Source: Nitrospirota bacterium
GTDB taxonomy: Bacteria > Nitrospirota > Thermodesulfovibrionia > Thermodesulfovibrionales > UBA6898
Assembly: GCA_003252075.1 (NCBI GenBank)
Contig: QKDO01000115.1
Coordinates: 1 to 47,781 of the forward strand
Length of the DNA stretch: 47,781 nt
Reading direction: 5' to 3'
Shown one piece after another: positions 16,258-24,072 of this stretch. Below the pieces are notes generated by a model, which was given only the letters and a program-made list of their open reading frames with translations, was not told where the DNA came from and searched no databases. Position 1 is the first letter of the stretch; each line of letters opens with the position of its first letter. The translations under genes and the position numbers were made by a program.

Positions 16258-16587
16258 ATGTCCGAATATGTTTCTGAAGCTACGTCTGCGGCCTGGGAAA
16301 AAGAGGTGGTTGGGCACAATGGCGTTGTGATGATCGATTTCTGGGCTGTTTGGTGCGGACCCTGCAGGATGATTGCACCGACGGTCGAAGAACTTGCAAA
16401 GGAGTATACGGGAAAAATCAAAGCAATGAAGCTGAACACGGATGAGAATCCTGATATAGCCAGCAGATACAAGATCATGGGGATTCCGACTATCATATTT
16501 TTCAAGAATGGCCAGGAAACTGACCGTATTGTTGGTGCGGTTCCGAAACCACAGTTGAAGGCAAAGATAGACGCTCTGATTGGCTGA
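16258..16587 (+). CDS. trxA: Thioredoxin
   Basis: A 109-residue cytoplasmic thiol reductant with WCGPC at residues 32-36 and the cis-proline motif GIPT. Length, active site and the C-terminal G-x-x-P-K pattern match classic thioredoxin 1. ATG 16258 follows a GAGGAGGT Shine-Dalgarno by 7 bases. The strong promoter suggests abundant expression. It heads a plus-strand run including a TlpA-like lipoprotein and ffh. Confidence 0.95.
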   Translation: MSEYVSEATSAAWEKEVVGHNGVVMIDFWAVWCGPCRMIAPTVEELAKEYTGKIKAMKLNTDENPDIASRYKIMGIPTIIFFKNGQETDRIVGAVPKPQLKAKIDALIG

Positions 16588-16590
16588 TGA

Positions 16591-17139
16591 ATGAGTCTTC
16601 AATTCGGTCATAGCATGGGGAAATCATGTTTTATTGTCTTGGCAGTAGCAGTTAGTCTCATTATCTGCTCTTGCGGTAAAAAAAATGATAAGCCTGGAGC
16701 TGATTCTTCTGTCCAGATCGGCAGCACGGCACCAGACTTTATGCTCAAAGATGTCTCCGGCAAGAATACGACGCTTTCTTCCTACAAGGGAAAGGTCGTT
16801 CTTCTTGAGTTCTGGGCAACATGGTGCCCGCCATGCAAGGCTTCAATACCTGACTTGGTGGAACTCCAAAAGAAATACCGAGATAAAGGATTTACTGTCC
16901 TCGGCGTGTCCATCGATACGGATTCTGACGCGGCGGAGAAAGTTGCCCAATTCGCTTCATCGCATGGCATCACATATCCCGTTCTGATCGCCGACGAGGC
17001 CGTGCCGATGACGTACAATGTAATGAGCATTCCGACAAGCTTCTTGGTCAGCAGGAATGGAACTGTCATTTCTTCCTATAAAGGATATTTCGACGATTAC
17101 AGCAAGAAGGTTTCTGCTGATATCGAAAAGCATCTCTAA
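16591..17139 (+). CDS. TlpA/ResA-like thioredoxin lipoprotein
   Basis: Up to 182 residues. A hydrophobic signal segment ends in a lipobox (IICSC, Cys28), followed by an AhpC/TSA-like thioredoxin fold with WCPPC at residues 78-82 and the IPTSF cis-proline. It would act as a periplasmic thiol reductase anchored to a membrane. The start is uncertain: ATG 16591 is 3 bases after trxA ends, ATG 16615 would give a compact 20-residue signal peptide; neither has a good Shine-Dalgarno. Overlaps ffh by one base (TAATG). Confidence 0.82.
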   Translation: MSLQFGHSMGKSCFIVLAVAVSLIICSCGKKNDKPGADSSVQIGSTAPDFMLKDVSGKNTTLSSYKGKVVLLEFWATWCPPCKASIPDLVELQKKYRDKGFTVLGVSIDTDSDAAEKVAQFASSHGITYPVLIADEAVPMTYNVMSIPTSFLVSRNGTVISSYKGYFDDYSKKVSADIEKHL

Positions 17140-18458
17140 TGTTCGAGAGTATCAGCGAAAAGCTCGAAGCATCTTTAAAGAAGCTGAAGGGCAAAGGTCT
17201 TATCGGCGATGAAGATATTGATGCTGCCCTCAAGGAAGTCAGACTTGCCCTCCTTGAAGCTGATGTTAATTTCAAGGTTGTAAAGAACTTTAGCCAGCGA
17301 ATAAGGGAAAAGGCCCTTGGAAGACAAGTACTGGACAGCCTTACCCCTGGACAGCAGGTCGTTAAGATTGTTCATGAAGAGCTCTGTTCGCTTCTTGGTA
17401 GCTCTAATGCCAGGATCGCGTTGTCACCGAATCCTCCGACCGTTATCATGATGGTAGGCCTTCACGGCTCAGGCAAGACTACAACCTCAGCAAAGCTCGC
17501 CCGGCTCTTCAAGAAGGAAGGCCGGCGCCCTCTTCTTGTTGCATGCGATCTTCAGAGGCCTGCTGCCATAGACCAGTTGATAACGCTTGGAACTCAGATC
17601 GGCATCCCCGTGTATTCAGCAAAAGAGAGTAAAGACCCCATAACCGTCGTTTCAGAAGCCATGAAAAAGGCGAAGACAGGGGCACATGACGTAATGATAG
17701 TCGACACAGCAGGACGTCTGCATGTCGATGACTCCCTCATGGCTGAACTCAAGAGCATAAAGACCGTCTTGGATCCCAAAGAAACCCTTTTCATTGCTGA
17801 TGCGATGACCGGCCAGGATGCGGTGAACATTGCACGCCAGTTCAGTGAGCAGATCGGCATTGACGGTATCGTACTCACGAAAATGGACGGTGATGCAAGG
17901 GGTGGAGCTGCTCTTTCCATCAGGGAGATCACTCAGAAACCAATCAAATTTATCGGTATCGGCGAAAAGATAGATATGCTTGAGCCGTTTCATCCTGATC
18001 GAATAGCATCGCGTATTCTCGGAATGGGCGATATCCTTAGTCTTATTGAACAAGCCCAGAAATCATTTGACCAGAAGGAGACGGAATCCCTTCGGAAGCG
18101 GATACTTGAAGACTCATTTACCTTTGATGACCTAAAGGAACAGCTTAAGAAGATTAGGAATATGGGGCCCTTGGAAAGTATCCTCAGCATGATACCCGGC
18201 ATGAACAAGATAAAAAACATGCAGGTTGATGAGCAAGAGTTTGTAAAGATCGAGGCGATTATCAGCTCTATGACAAAAAAAGAACGTACTAATCATAACA
18301 TCCTAAATGGAAGCAGGAGGAAGCGTATTGCTCTCGGGAGTGGAACGACCGTTGCCGAAGTCAACCGGGTCATCAAACAGTATGTCGAGCTTAAAAAAAT
18401 GCTCAAGATGTTTAGAGGCAAAAAGAACCTCAAATTGCCACGTTCTTTACCCTTCTGA
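17139..18458 (+). CDS. ffh: Signal recognition particle protein Ffh (SRP54)
   Basis: 439 residues. Binds 4.5S RNA and signal sequences and delivers ribosomes to FtsY. N domain (1-85), then the G domain with GLHGSGKTT, DTAGRL, TKMDGDARGG and GEK; C-terminal M domain with methionine-rich helices (MIPGMNKIKNM) and RKRIALGSGTTVAEVNR, the RNA-binding segment. No 4.5S RNA gene is in the window. It ends about 60 bases before rpsP. Confidence 0.95.
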   Translation: MFESISEKLEASLKKLKGKGLIGDEDIDAALKEVRLALLEADVNFKVVKNFSQRIREKALGRQVLDSLTPGQQVVKIVHEELCSLLGSSNARIALSPNPPTVIMMVGLHGSGKTTTSAKLARLFKKEGRRPLLVACDLQRPAAIDQLITLGTQIGIPVYSAKESKDPITVVSEAMKKAKTGAHDVMIVDTAGRLHVDDSLMAELKSIKTVLDPKETLFIADAMTGQDAVNIARQFSEQIGIDGIVLTKMDGDARGGAALSIREITQKPIKFIGIGEKIDMLEPFHPDRIASRILGMGDILSLIEQAQKSFDQKETESLRKRILEDSFTFDDLKEQLKKIRNMGPLESILSMIPGMNKIKNMQVDEQEFVKIEAIISSMTKKERTNHNILNGSRRKRIALGSGTTVAEVNRVIKQYVELKKMLKMFRGKKNLKLPRSLPF

Positions 18459-18518
18459 TCCCTTTACATTCAAGAATAATTTATATTAAACTTTATAACT
18501 TACACGAGGAGGTGTTTT

Positions 18519-18755
18519 TTGGTAAAAATTCGGCTAACAAGACTTGGGTCACACAAAAAACCGTTTTATCGGATGATCGTGACCGACTCAAAAACAAGGA
18601 GAAACGGACCATTCATTGAGATACTCGGCACCTATGATCCGCTAAAAGAGCCTTCCGATATCAAGATAGACATGGAAAGGGCAAAGTTCTGGCTGGGAAA
18701 GGGAGCGCAACCATCGGATACCGCAAAAAGGCTAATGCAAAAAGCCGGTCTCTAA
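18519..18755 (+). CDS. rpsP: 30S ribosomal protein S16
   Basis: 78 residues with the S16 start [17 protein letters not shown], and the [11 protein letters not shown] and [16 protein letters not shown] motifs. The start codon is TTG (18519), only 4 bases after a very strong GAGGAGGTG (18506-18514); no ATG or GTG lies in the right place. First gene of the classic rpsP-khpA-rimM-trmD-rplS-rnhB order. Confidence 0.95.
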   Translation: MVKIRLTRLGSHKKPFYRMIVTDSKTRRNGPFIEILGTYDPLKEPSDIKIDMERAKFWLGKGAQPSDTAKRLMQKAGL

Positions 18756-18786
18756 CATCACTCTCGGCGACCTGGAGGTAGGCAAC

Positions 18787-19017
18787 ATGAAAGAATTGGT
18801 TGAGGCAATGGCAAAAGCTCTTGTTGACAAGCCTGAAGATGTATCTGTAAACGAAGTCGATGGTGAAAAAACGACGGTATATGAGCTGCGCGTTGCAGCG
18901 GGGGATCTCGGCAAGGTAATTGGAAAACAGGGCAAAACTGCACGCGCAATGAGAACTATCCTGAGTGCCTCTGGCACCAAGATCGGCAAACGCTGCGTGC
19001 TTGAGATTCTTGAATAA
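18787..19017 (+). CDS. khpA: KH-domain RNA-binding protein KhpA
   Basis: 76 residues forming a single KH domain with the [16 protein letters not shown] motif (a G-x-x-G loop) that binds single-stranded RNA. Known as KhpA/YlqC, it often sits between rpsP and rimM. ATG 18787 has GGAGG 9 bases upstream. Confidence 0.92.
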   Translation: MKELVEAMAKALVDKPEDVSVNEVDGEKTTVYELRVAAGDLGKVIGKQGKTARAMRTILSASGTKIGKRCVLEILE

Positions 19018-19031
19018 GAGGAGATCCTTCC

Positions 19032-19538
19032 TTAGAACTGATCAGCGTAGCGCGCATCATTAAGGAACGGGGGGTAAGAGGTGAAGTCAGGGCTCTCCCC
19101 CTTACAGAAGCCTCCATCGCAATTCCCGCCCATATTGACGTACAGATTCTTTTTCCGTCGGGGAAACGTGAGGTTCGAACGATCCAATCCATACACAATG
19201 ACCGAGGTGCTCTCATTATATCGTTCGAAGGGATCAGCAGTCGGGAGGGAGCAGCCTTGCTCCGCAAGGCTGTGATCGAAGTTCAGAAAAAATATCTCCC
19301 CGCATTGCCGAAGAACAAATTCTATCACCATCAGATAATTGGGCTTATCGTTGTTAACTCCGAAGGGAAGAAAATCGGTCAGATTGCTGAGATCATAGAA
19401 ACAGGGAGTAATGATGTATATGTCGTAAAGGGACCAGGCAAGGAATATCTCATCCCTGCTATAAAGGATGTCATTTTGAACATAGACCTCAGTTCCGGTA
19501 CCGTTACCATAGCACCAATGAAGGGTCTTTTGGATTAA
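19032..19538 (+). CDS. rimM: 16S rRNA processing protein RimM with a non-canonical start
   Basis: Assembly factor of the 30S head. The full 168-codon frame shows an N-terminal domain (SVARIIKERGVRGEVRA, FPSGKREV) and a PRC-barrel C-terminal domain (GLIVVNSEGKKIGQIAEI, YLIPAIKDVI). It lies where rimM is expected. No ATG, GTG or TTG exists in frame between the upstream stop (19011) and TTG 19257, which is far too late and would delete the first domain. GAGGAG at 19018-19023 points at TTA 19032 (8 bases on); CTG 19038 is the nearest known rare start. An error in the sequence or a real rare start are both possible. I list 19032 as the likely 5' limit. Confidence 0.75.
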   Translation, partial: LELISVARIIKERGVRGEVRALPLTEASIAIPAHIDVQILFPSGKREVRTIQSIHNDRGALIISFEGISSREGAALLRKAVIEVQKKYLPALPKNKFYHHQIIGLIVVNSEGKKIGQIAEIIETGSNDVYVVKGPGKEYLIPAIKDVILNIDLSSGTVTIAPMKGLLD

Positions 19539-19550
19539 AGTATTTCTGCG

Positions 19551-20303
19551 ATGGCTGAGCTACAGAAAGAATTCAGTGTAATTACGATATTCCCTGACAT
19601 GGTAAAAAGCTATCTCGGGTACAGTATTCTCAAACGGGCGATCGAAAAGGGAATCATCTCGGTTACTGTCCATAATCTCCGCGACTATGTTACTGACAAA
19701 CATAAGACCGTCGATGATTACCCTTACGGAGGAGGACCTGGCATGGTTATGAAACCTGAGCCGTTCTTTCGGATAGTGGAGGATAAATGGCCCCTAAGAG
19801 AATCCTGCCGCATCATTATGCTTTCTCCCCGCGGAAGGGTCTTTACCCAGGACATTGCCCGTGAAGTCGCGGAAGATGCGAGAGAGACTGTTTTCCTCTG
19901 TGGTAGATACGAAGCTATAGACGAGAGGGTTCGGGAATGCCTCATTGATGACGAAATTTCTATCGGAGATTATATTTTGACTGGCGGAGAACTACCAGCA
20001 TTGGTTATAATAGACGCTGCTTCCCGGTTGTTGCCCGATGTGCTGGGTGATGAACAGTCAGCTGAGGATGAATCCTTCAGCATGGGGTTGCTTGATTATC
20101 CGCACTTCACACGCCCTGAAGAGTTCAGACATATGCGTGTACCAAAGGTGCTGCTATCAGGCAACCATGCAGATATAAGGAAGTGGAAGAAGCAGCAGTC
20201 ACTGAAAATAACATTGCTGAAGAGACCTGAACTGCTGAGAACATATATACTCTCTGATGAAGAGAAAGTTCTTATTGAAAAGATAAAGGAGGAGCTGTTA
20301 TGA
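19551..20303 (+). CDS. trmD: tRNA (guanine-N1)-methyltransferase TrmD
   Basis: 250 residues of a SPOUT-family trefoil-knot enzyme that methylates G37 of tRNAs. Motifs: [55 protein letters not shown] and the C-terminal domain with [14 protein letters not shown] 19551 is 12 bases after rimM ends. The last base pairs overlap the rplS start. Confidence 0.96.
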   Translation: MAELQKEFSVITIFPDMVKSYLGYSILKRAIEKGIISVTVHNLRDYVTDKHKTVDDYPYGGGPGMVMKPEPFFRIVEDKWPLRESCRIIMLSPRGRVFTQDIAREVAEDARETVFLCGRYEAIDERVRECLIDDEISIGDYILTGGELPALVIIDAASRLLPDVLGDEQSAEDESFSMGLLDYPHFTRPEEFRHMRVPKVLLSGNHADIRKWKKQQSLKITLLKRPELLRTYILSDEEKVLIEKIKEELL

Positions 20304-20650
20304 ATTTAATTGATGCTATCGAGGAAGGGTTCAAGAAAGATCTTGGCGCTTTTAATGTGGGAGATACGGTAAAGGTCTATGTCAAGGTCGTCGAAGGGGA
20401 CAAGGAGAGAATCCAGCCGTTTCAGGGCGTTGTCATAGGCAGAAAAGGTGGTGGAACGCGCGAAAGTTTTACCGTCAGAAAGATATCCTTTGGCGTCGGC
20501 GTAGAGAGAGTGTTCCCTGTCTGTTCACCCAACATTGACCGGGTGGAACTTATCAAACAGGGAAAAGTTAGAAGGGCAAAGCTTTATTACCTCAGGACCA
20601 AAAAAGGTAAGGCTGCAAAGATAAAGGAAAAAGAATTTTCGGCTCAGTAG
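20300..20650 (+). CDS. rplS: 50S ribosomal protein L19
   Basis: 116 residues with the family motifs [37 protein letters not shown]-like [17 protein letters not shown] and the basic tail [21 protein letters not shown] overlap with trmD (ATG 20300, TGA 20301-20303), with AGGAGC upstream. Confidence 0.97.
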   Translation: MNLIDAIEEGFKKDLGAFNVGDTVKVYVKVVEGDKERIQPFQGVVIGRKGGGTRESFTVRKISFGVGVERVFPVCSPNIDRVELIKQGKVRRAKLYYLRTKKGKAAKIKEKEFSAQ

Positions 20651-20659
20651 CCTCTTTTC

Positions 20660-21280
20660 ATGGACATCTACCGGCATGACGATTCCTTCAGATGCAAGGG
20701 GTATCCGGTAATAGCAGGCATAGATGAAGCCGGACGGGGCCCCATTGCTGGCCCCGTTGTGGCTGCTGCTGTAATTCTTCCCAGCGTACTCAGAATCGAC
20801 GGGCTCAGAGACTCAAAAAAAGTACCGGAAAAGGAACGTACTTTTTTGTTCTGGGAGATCCTTGTCTCTGCCGTGGATATCGGCGTAGGCATGATCGACA
20901 ACGTGGAAATCGACAGAATCAACATTCTCCAGGCAACCATGAATGCAATGAAATATGCCATGGAAGATCTTACCATGACTCCTGATGCCCTCATTGTTGA
21001 TGCCGTCACGATTCCCGAAACGACCATCAAGCAATTTTCCATAGTCAAGGCTGATGCAAAAAGTGCGGCTGTTGCCGCAGCGTCCATCATTGCAAAATAT
21101 GTCAGAGATATGATCATGCTACATTTTGATGGCATATATCCTCAATATAATTTCAAAAAGCATAAGGGATATTGCACAAAAGAACATATGGACAAAATCT
21201 CGCAACATGGTCCATGTGCACTCCATCGGAAATCCTTCAAGCAGGTTATGACGACTGAACTCCCTTTTCCGTTGTCATGA
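20660..21280 (+). CDS. rnhB: Ribonuclease HII
   Basis: 206 residues. Cleaves RNA in RNA-DNA hybrids. The catalytic residues are present: GIDEAGRGPIAGPVVAA (Asp and Glu), then the second Asp in DALIVDAV and a later Asp in KADAKSA/AKYVRD. KHKGYCTKEH and HRKSF close the domain. It starts 9 bases after rplS with no clear Shine-Dalgarno. Its last codons contain the -35 box of the next gene. Confidence 0.95.
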   Translation: MDIYRHDDSFRCKGYPVIAGIDEAGRGPIAGPVVAAAVILPSVLRIDGLRDSKKVPEKERTFLFWEILVSAVDIGVGMIDNVEIDRINILQATMNAMKYAMEDLTMTPDALIVDAVTIPETTIKQFSIVKADAKSAAVAAASIIAKYVRDMIMLHFDGIYPQYNFKKHKGYCTKEHMDKISQHGPCALHRKSFKQVMTTELPFPLS

Positions 21281-21301
21281 GACGTTTTCTTATCATATAA
21301 T
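21272..21301 (+). promoter_or_regulatory. Leaderless promoter of the DtxR-family gene
   Basis: TTGTCA (21272-21277, one mismatch), 18-base spacer, perfect TATAAT (21296-21301), then 6 bases to ATG 21308. Transcription should begin on or next to the start codon; no Shine-Dalgarno exists. Confidence 0.7.
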
Positions 21302-21307
21302 TACGAC

Positions 21308-21973
21308 ATGCCATTAATTACAGACAAAGAACGCCTCGATGAGGCACTCGAGCTTCTCTGGGTACTCAACGAAGATCAACATCATGACATCAGCCATTTT
21401 AAGACGAACTCTGACGATGCTGATACCGAGTCCATAGTTGAAACCTTATTGCACGAAGGCTTGGCATCGATTCTGGGCGCTGAGATTCGTCTTACAGAAA
21501 AGGGCCTCAAGTCGGCCCGCGGTCTGATTCGGAGGCAGAGGCTTGCGGAGAGGCTTTTCACGGATGTGTTTGAAATGCCTGAAGATTCCGTTGTGAACGA
21601 TGCATGCAAAATGGAACATATCCTGAGCGAAGAACTCACTGAGAGCGTTTGCACATTCCTCGGTCACCCGCCGAACTGTCCCCATGGGAAACCAATACCT
21701 CGGGGCGAATGCTGCAAGAAGTTCAAGGTGGAAGTTACCCCCGTTGTGATGAGGCTCTCGGAATTTGAAGTTAGCGCTGCAGGAAAAATAACCTTTATCG
21801 TTCCTTCAGAGGCTTCAAGAATCAGCAAATTGAATTCGCTCGGCATTGCTGCGGGCAGCACGATAAAGTTGATCCAGAAAACGCCGTCGTATGTTGTCCA
21901 GATAGATGAGACAACGGTAGCTCTCGATCCTGAGATAGCCAAAGAGATTTACGTGCGCAAGGTCGTTTCTTGA
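21308..21973 (+). CDS. DtxR/MntR-family metal-dependent regulator with FeoA domain
   Basis: 221 residues. Residues about 1-75 form a winged helix, 75-125 the metal-binding dimer domain with the DtxR signature (RLAERLFTDVFEM, CKMEHILSEELTES, a CPHGKPIPRG end), and 150-221 an FeoA/SH3-like domain (SRISKLNSLGIAAGSTIKL). It should sense Fe(II) or Mn(II) and repress uptake genes. An extra CC pair follows the PIP motif, as in several iron-type homologs. No feo or mnt transporter lies beside it. Its promoter suggests a leaderless mRNA. Confidence 0.85.
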   Translation: MPLITDKERLDEALELLWVLNEDQHHDISHFKTNSDDADTESIVETLLHEGLASILGAEIRLTEKGLKSARGLIRRQRLAERLFTDVFEMPEDSVVNDACKMEHILSEELTESVCTFLGHPPNCPHGKPIPRGECCKKFKVEVTPVVMRLSEFEVSAAGKITFIVPSEASRISKLNSLGIAAGSTIKLIQKTPSYVVQIDETTVALDPEIAKEIYVRKVVS

Positions 21974-22018
21974 TCATCGTGTCCACATAGGCTGCATCAA
22001 GCCTTATATAACAATGAT

Positions 22019-22836
22019 ATGTGTTCTGCAGAAGAACGATTACAGCGAGCATACTCTGCGCAGGGCGATGAACTCTGGAACCTCCTCCACGACCCCATCC
22101 CCAGGTGATTTTACGTGCAATCCTCAACAGGAATCTCAGTGAAGACATGGCGCTTTTCGTTGCAAAAAGACGGAATGTCCCTGTCGAGGCGCTTGGCTTT
22201 CTGGCAAATGACGTGAGGTTCAGGGACAGTTTAACGCTTAAGATCGCTCTTTGCCGAAATCCAAAGACTCCCCAGCGAATCATTTTATCACTTCTCAAGC
22301 TCTTAAGGATTTTTGATCTTGGCGACCTTTCTCGCGATCGGACTATTCCCGTAATCGTACGTCAAAAGATTGAGCGCATGATTGCAGAAAAGATACCTTC
22401 CCTGCCTTCCGGCGTGCAAATAGCCCTCGCAAAACGATCAAGTGACAACATCATACTTTTCCTTATGGAACATGGGGACGGATCTGCTATCCGCTCATGT
22501 CTTGACAGCCCGATTATTACCGAAGCCCATCTCTGCACGGTCATCACCAGGCCTCTGACTAACCCCGTACTCATTCGTCTCATAAGTGAACATCCGAAAT
22601 GGCCATTACGGTATCAGGTAAAATATGCACTGATCATGAATTTTCATACTCCCTTGATCCATGTAACCCGCTTTATCCCTGAGATGAAAACACATGATCT
22701 GCGCGAGCTCTTTATGTCTGATCGTCTCTCAGCCACAGTCAAACCCTATATCTATTCAGAGCTCAGGGTCCGCCGAGAGTCGCTTCATCTGCCGGAAGAA
22801 GAAATATTCGAACTGGCTGAGGACGATGAGACTTGA
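22019..22836 (+). pseudogene. HEAT-like / DUF2336-like protein split by a frameshift or by a GTGA overlap
   Basis: The second part (GTG 22105 to 22836, 243 residues) begins abruptly inside what looks like a family N terminus. An upstream ATG at 22019 in another frame encodes 29 codons (CSAEERLQRAYSAQGDEL ... LLHDPIPR) ending TGA 22106-22108, which continues smoothly into VILRAILNRNLS if one base is restored at AGGTG. Thus it is either one gene with a 1-base deletion or -1 shift, or two coupled reading frames with GTGA overlap. The protein is helical with leucine-rich repeats of HEAT type and no enzyme motif. A TATAAC box 6 bases before ATG 22019 supports that start. Confidence 0.6.
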
Positions 22837-22905
22837 TAACATCAAAATGACGGAAAATGATAGAGACAGCTTCATTTTCTGTCGTTATTCCGGTATCTTT
22901 AATCC

Positions 22906-23901
22906 ATGTTCCTGAAGAAAATAATCGGCATTACCATTGCGCTATTGGTCGTTTTTACAGCTGGGGTCATTGGCTATGTGGTCATTGAACACTGGCCGGT
23001 GCTAGACTCACTCTATATGACGGTCATAACCCTCGCTTCCGTGGGGTTTATGGAGGTGCATCCTCTCACGCAATTCGGCAGAATCTTTACGATATTTCTG
23101 ATTCTCGGGGGAACCGGTATACTTGTCTATGGGGTATCGACGTTTATCGCTTTTGTTGTTGAAGGAGAGCTCACCGATACACTGAGGAGGAGAAAAATGC
23201 AAAAACATATAGAAGCCCTGACAAATCATTACATCATATGCGGGGCAGGTCAGAGCGGGAAATATATTATCGAGGAAATGATCAAGATGCTGAAGGAATT
23301 TGTTGTCATAGAAAAAAATCTTGATACGGCGAAAAGTCTCGGCAATCAAAACACCTTATATGTACATGGCGATGCTACTCATAACTCTTCGTTGCAGGCT
23401 GCCGGTATTGAAAGGGCACGTGGCCTTGTAACCACACTTCATTCAGATGCTGAAAACCTCCTTGTGGTTTTTACCGCAAAGAGGCTTAACCCCAAGATCA
23501 GGGTTATCTCCAAAGCGATTGAGGAAGAATCTGAACAGAAAATACGCATGGCAGGCGCCGACAGTGTAGTGATGCCAAATTTTATAGGAGGTCTCAGGAT
23601 GGCATCAGAACTTATCCGTCCGTCCGTAGTTTCTTTTCTTGATGTTATGCTCAGATCGAAAGAAAAAACAATCAGAATTGATGAGCTTTCCATCAGTGAC
23701 AGCTCTTCCTATAAGAATAAGACACTTCGGGAAACCGGCATATTGTCGAGGAAAGATGTGACCGTGGTTGCGCTCAGAAACGGTGCAACAGATACTTATG
23801 AGTTTAATCCCCCGGCAGATACAGCGTTGACAGTCGGCGATACAGTAATCCTTATGGGCAATATTAACGCAATTAGTAAAATAAAAAATTCACCTATGTA
23901 A
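22906..23901 (+). CDS. Two-TM ion channel with TrkA-N and TrkA-C domains
   Basis: 331 residues. Two membrane helices (about 5-27 and 58-86) bracket a pore helix and filter; then a cytoplasmic RCK domain with GAGQSG (113-118) for NAD(H) or nucleotide binding, and a TrkA-C domain (about 245-331). The architecture is that of MthK-like K+ channels. The filter reads SVGFME: the second glycine of the canonical GYG is Met49, so ion selectivity is uncertain. A TATCTT box lies 6 bases before ATG 22906, again without a Shine-Dalgarno. It follows the split gene by 69 bases. Confidence 0.85.
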   Translation: MFLKKIIGITIALLVVFTAGVIGYVVIEHWPVLDSLYMTVITLASVGFMEVHPLTQFGRIFTIFLILGGTGILVYGVSTFIAFVVEGELTDTLRRRKMQKHIEALTNHYIICGAGQSGKYIIEEMIKMLKEFVVIEKNLDTAKSLGNQNTLYVHGDATHNSSLQAAGIERARGLVTTLHSDAENLLVVFTAKRLNPKIRVISKAIEEESEQKIRMAGADSVVMPNFIGGLRMASELIRPSVVSFLDVMLRSKEKTIRIDELSISDSSSYKNKTLRETGILSRKDVTVVALRNGATDTYEFNPPADTALTVGDTVILMGNINAISKIKNSPM

Positions 23902-24072
23902 GGAGGAGTCAATGGTACATATTCCTTACTTCTGAATTAGGTTTTTGGTGGGAAGGATCTGATGGACCTCGCGAGTTGTCGGAATACAGAAACCGGGATA
24001 CAGAACCTGTCGGTGAAGAGAGTTAGCTAATTGTTTTTATTCCAGAGAATCTCTTGACACTACTGGTGTTCC
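23902..24072 (+). other. Intergenic region with a 7-codon ORF and repeated motifs
   Basis: No gene is supported in this 171-base gap. AGGAGGAG at 23901-23908 precedes a 7-codon frame (ATG 23912 to TGA 23935), perhaps a gene remnant. Further on, two near-identical stretches lie side by side: GGAATACAGAAACC (23981-23994) and GGGATACAGAACC (23995-24007), each flanked by TGTCGG (23977-23982 and 24008-24013). It may be a structured RNA or a decayed gene; I cannot assign it. Confidence 0.3.

Noticed and set aside
23940-24030. Group II intron or mobile element remnant downstream of the channel gene
   Set aside because: No domain V hairpin, no reverse transcriptase and no terminal repeats are visible.
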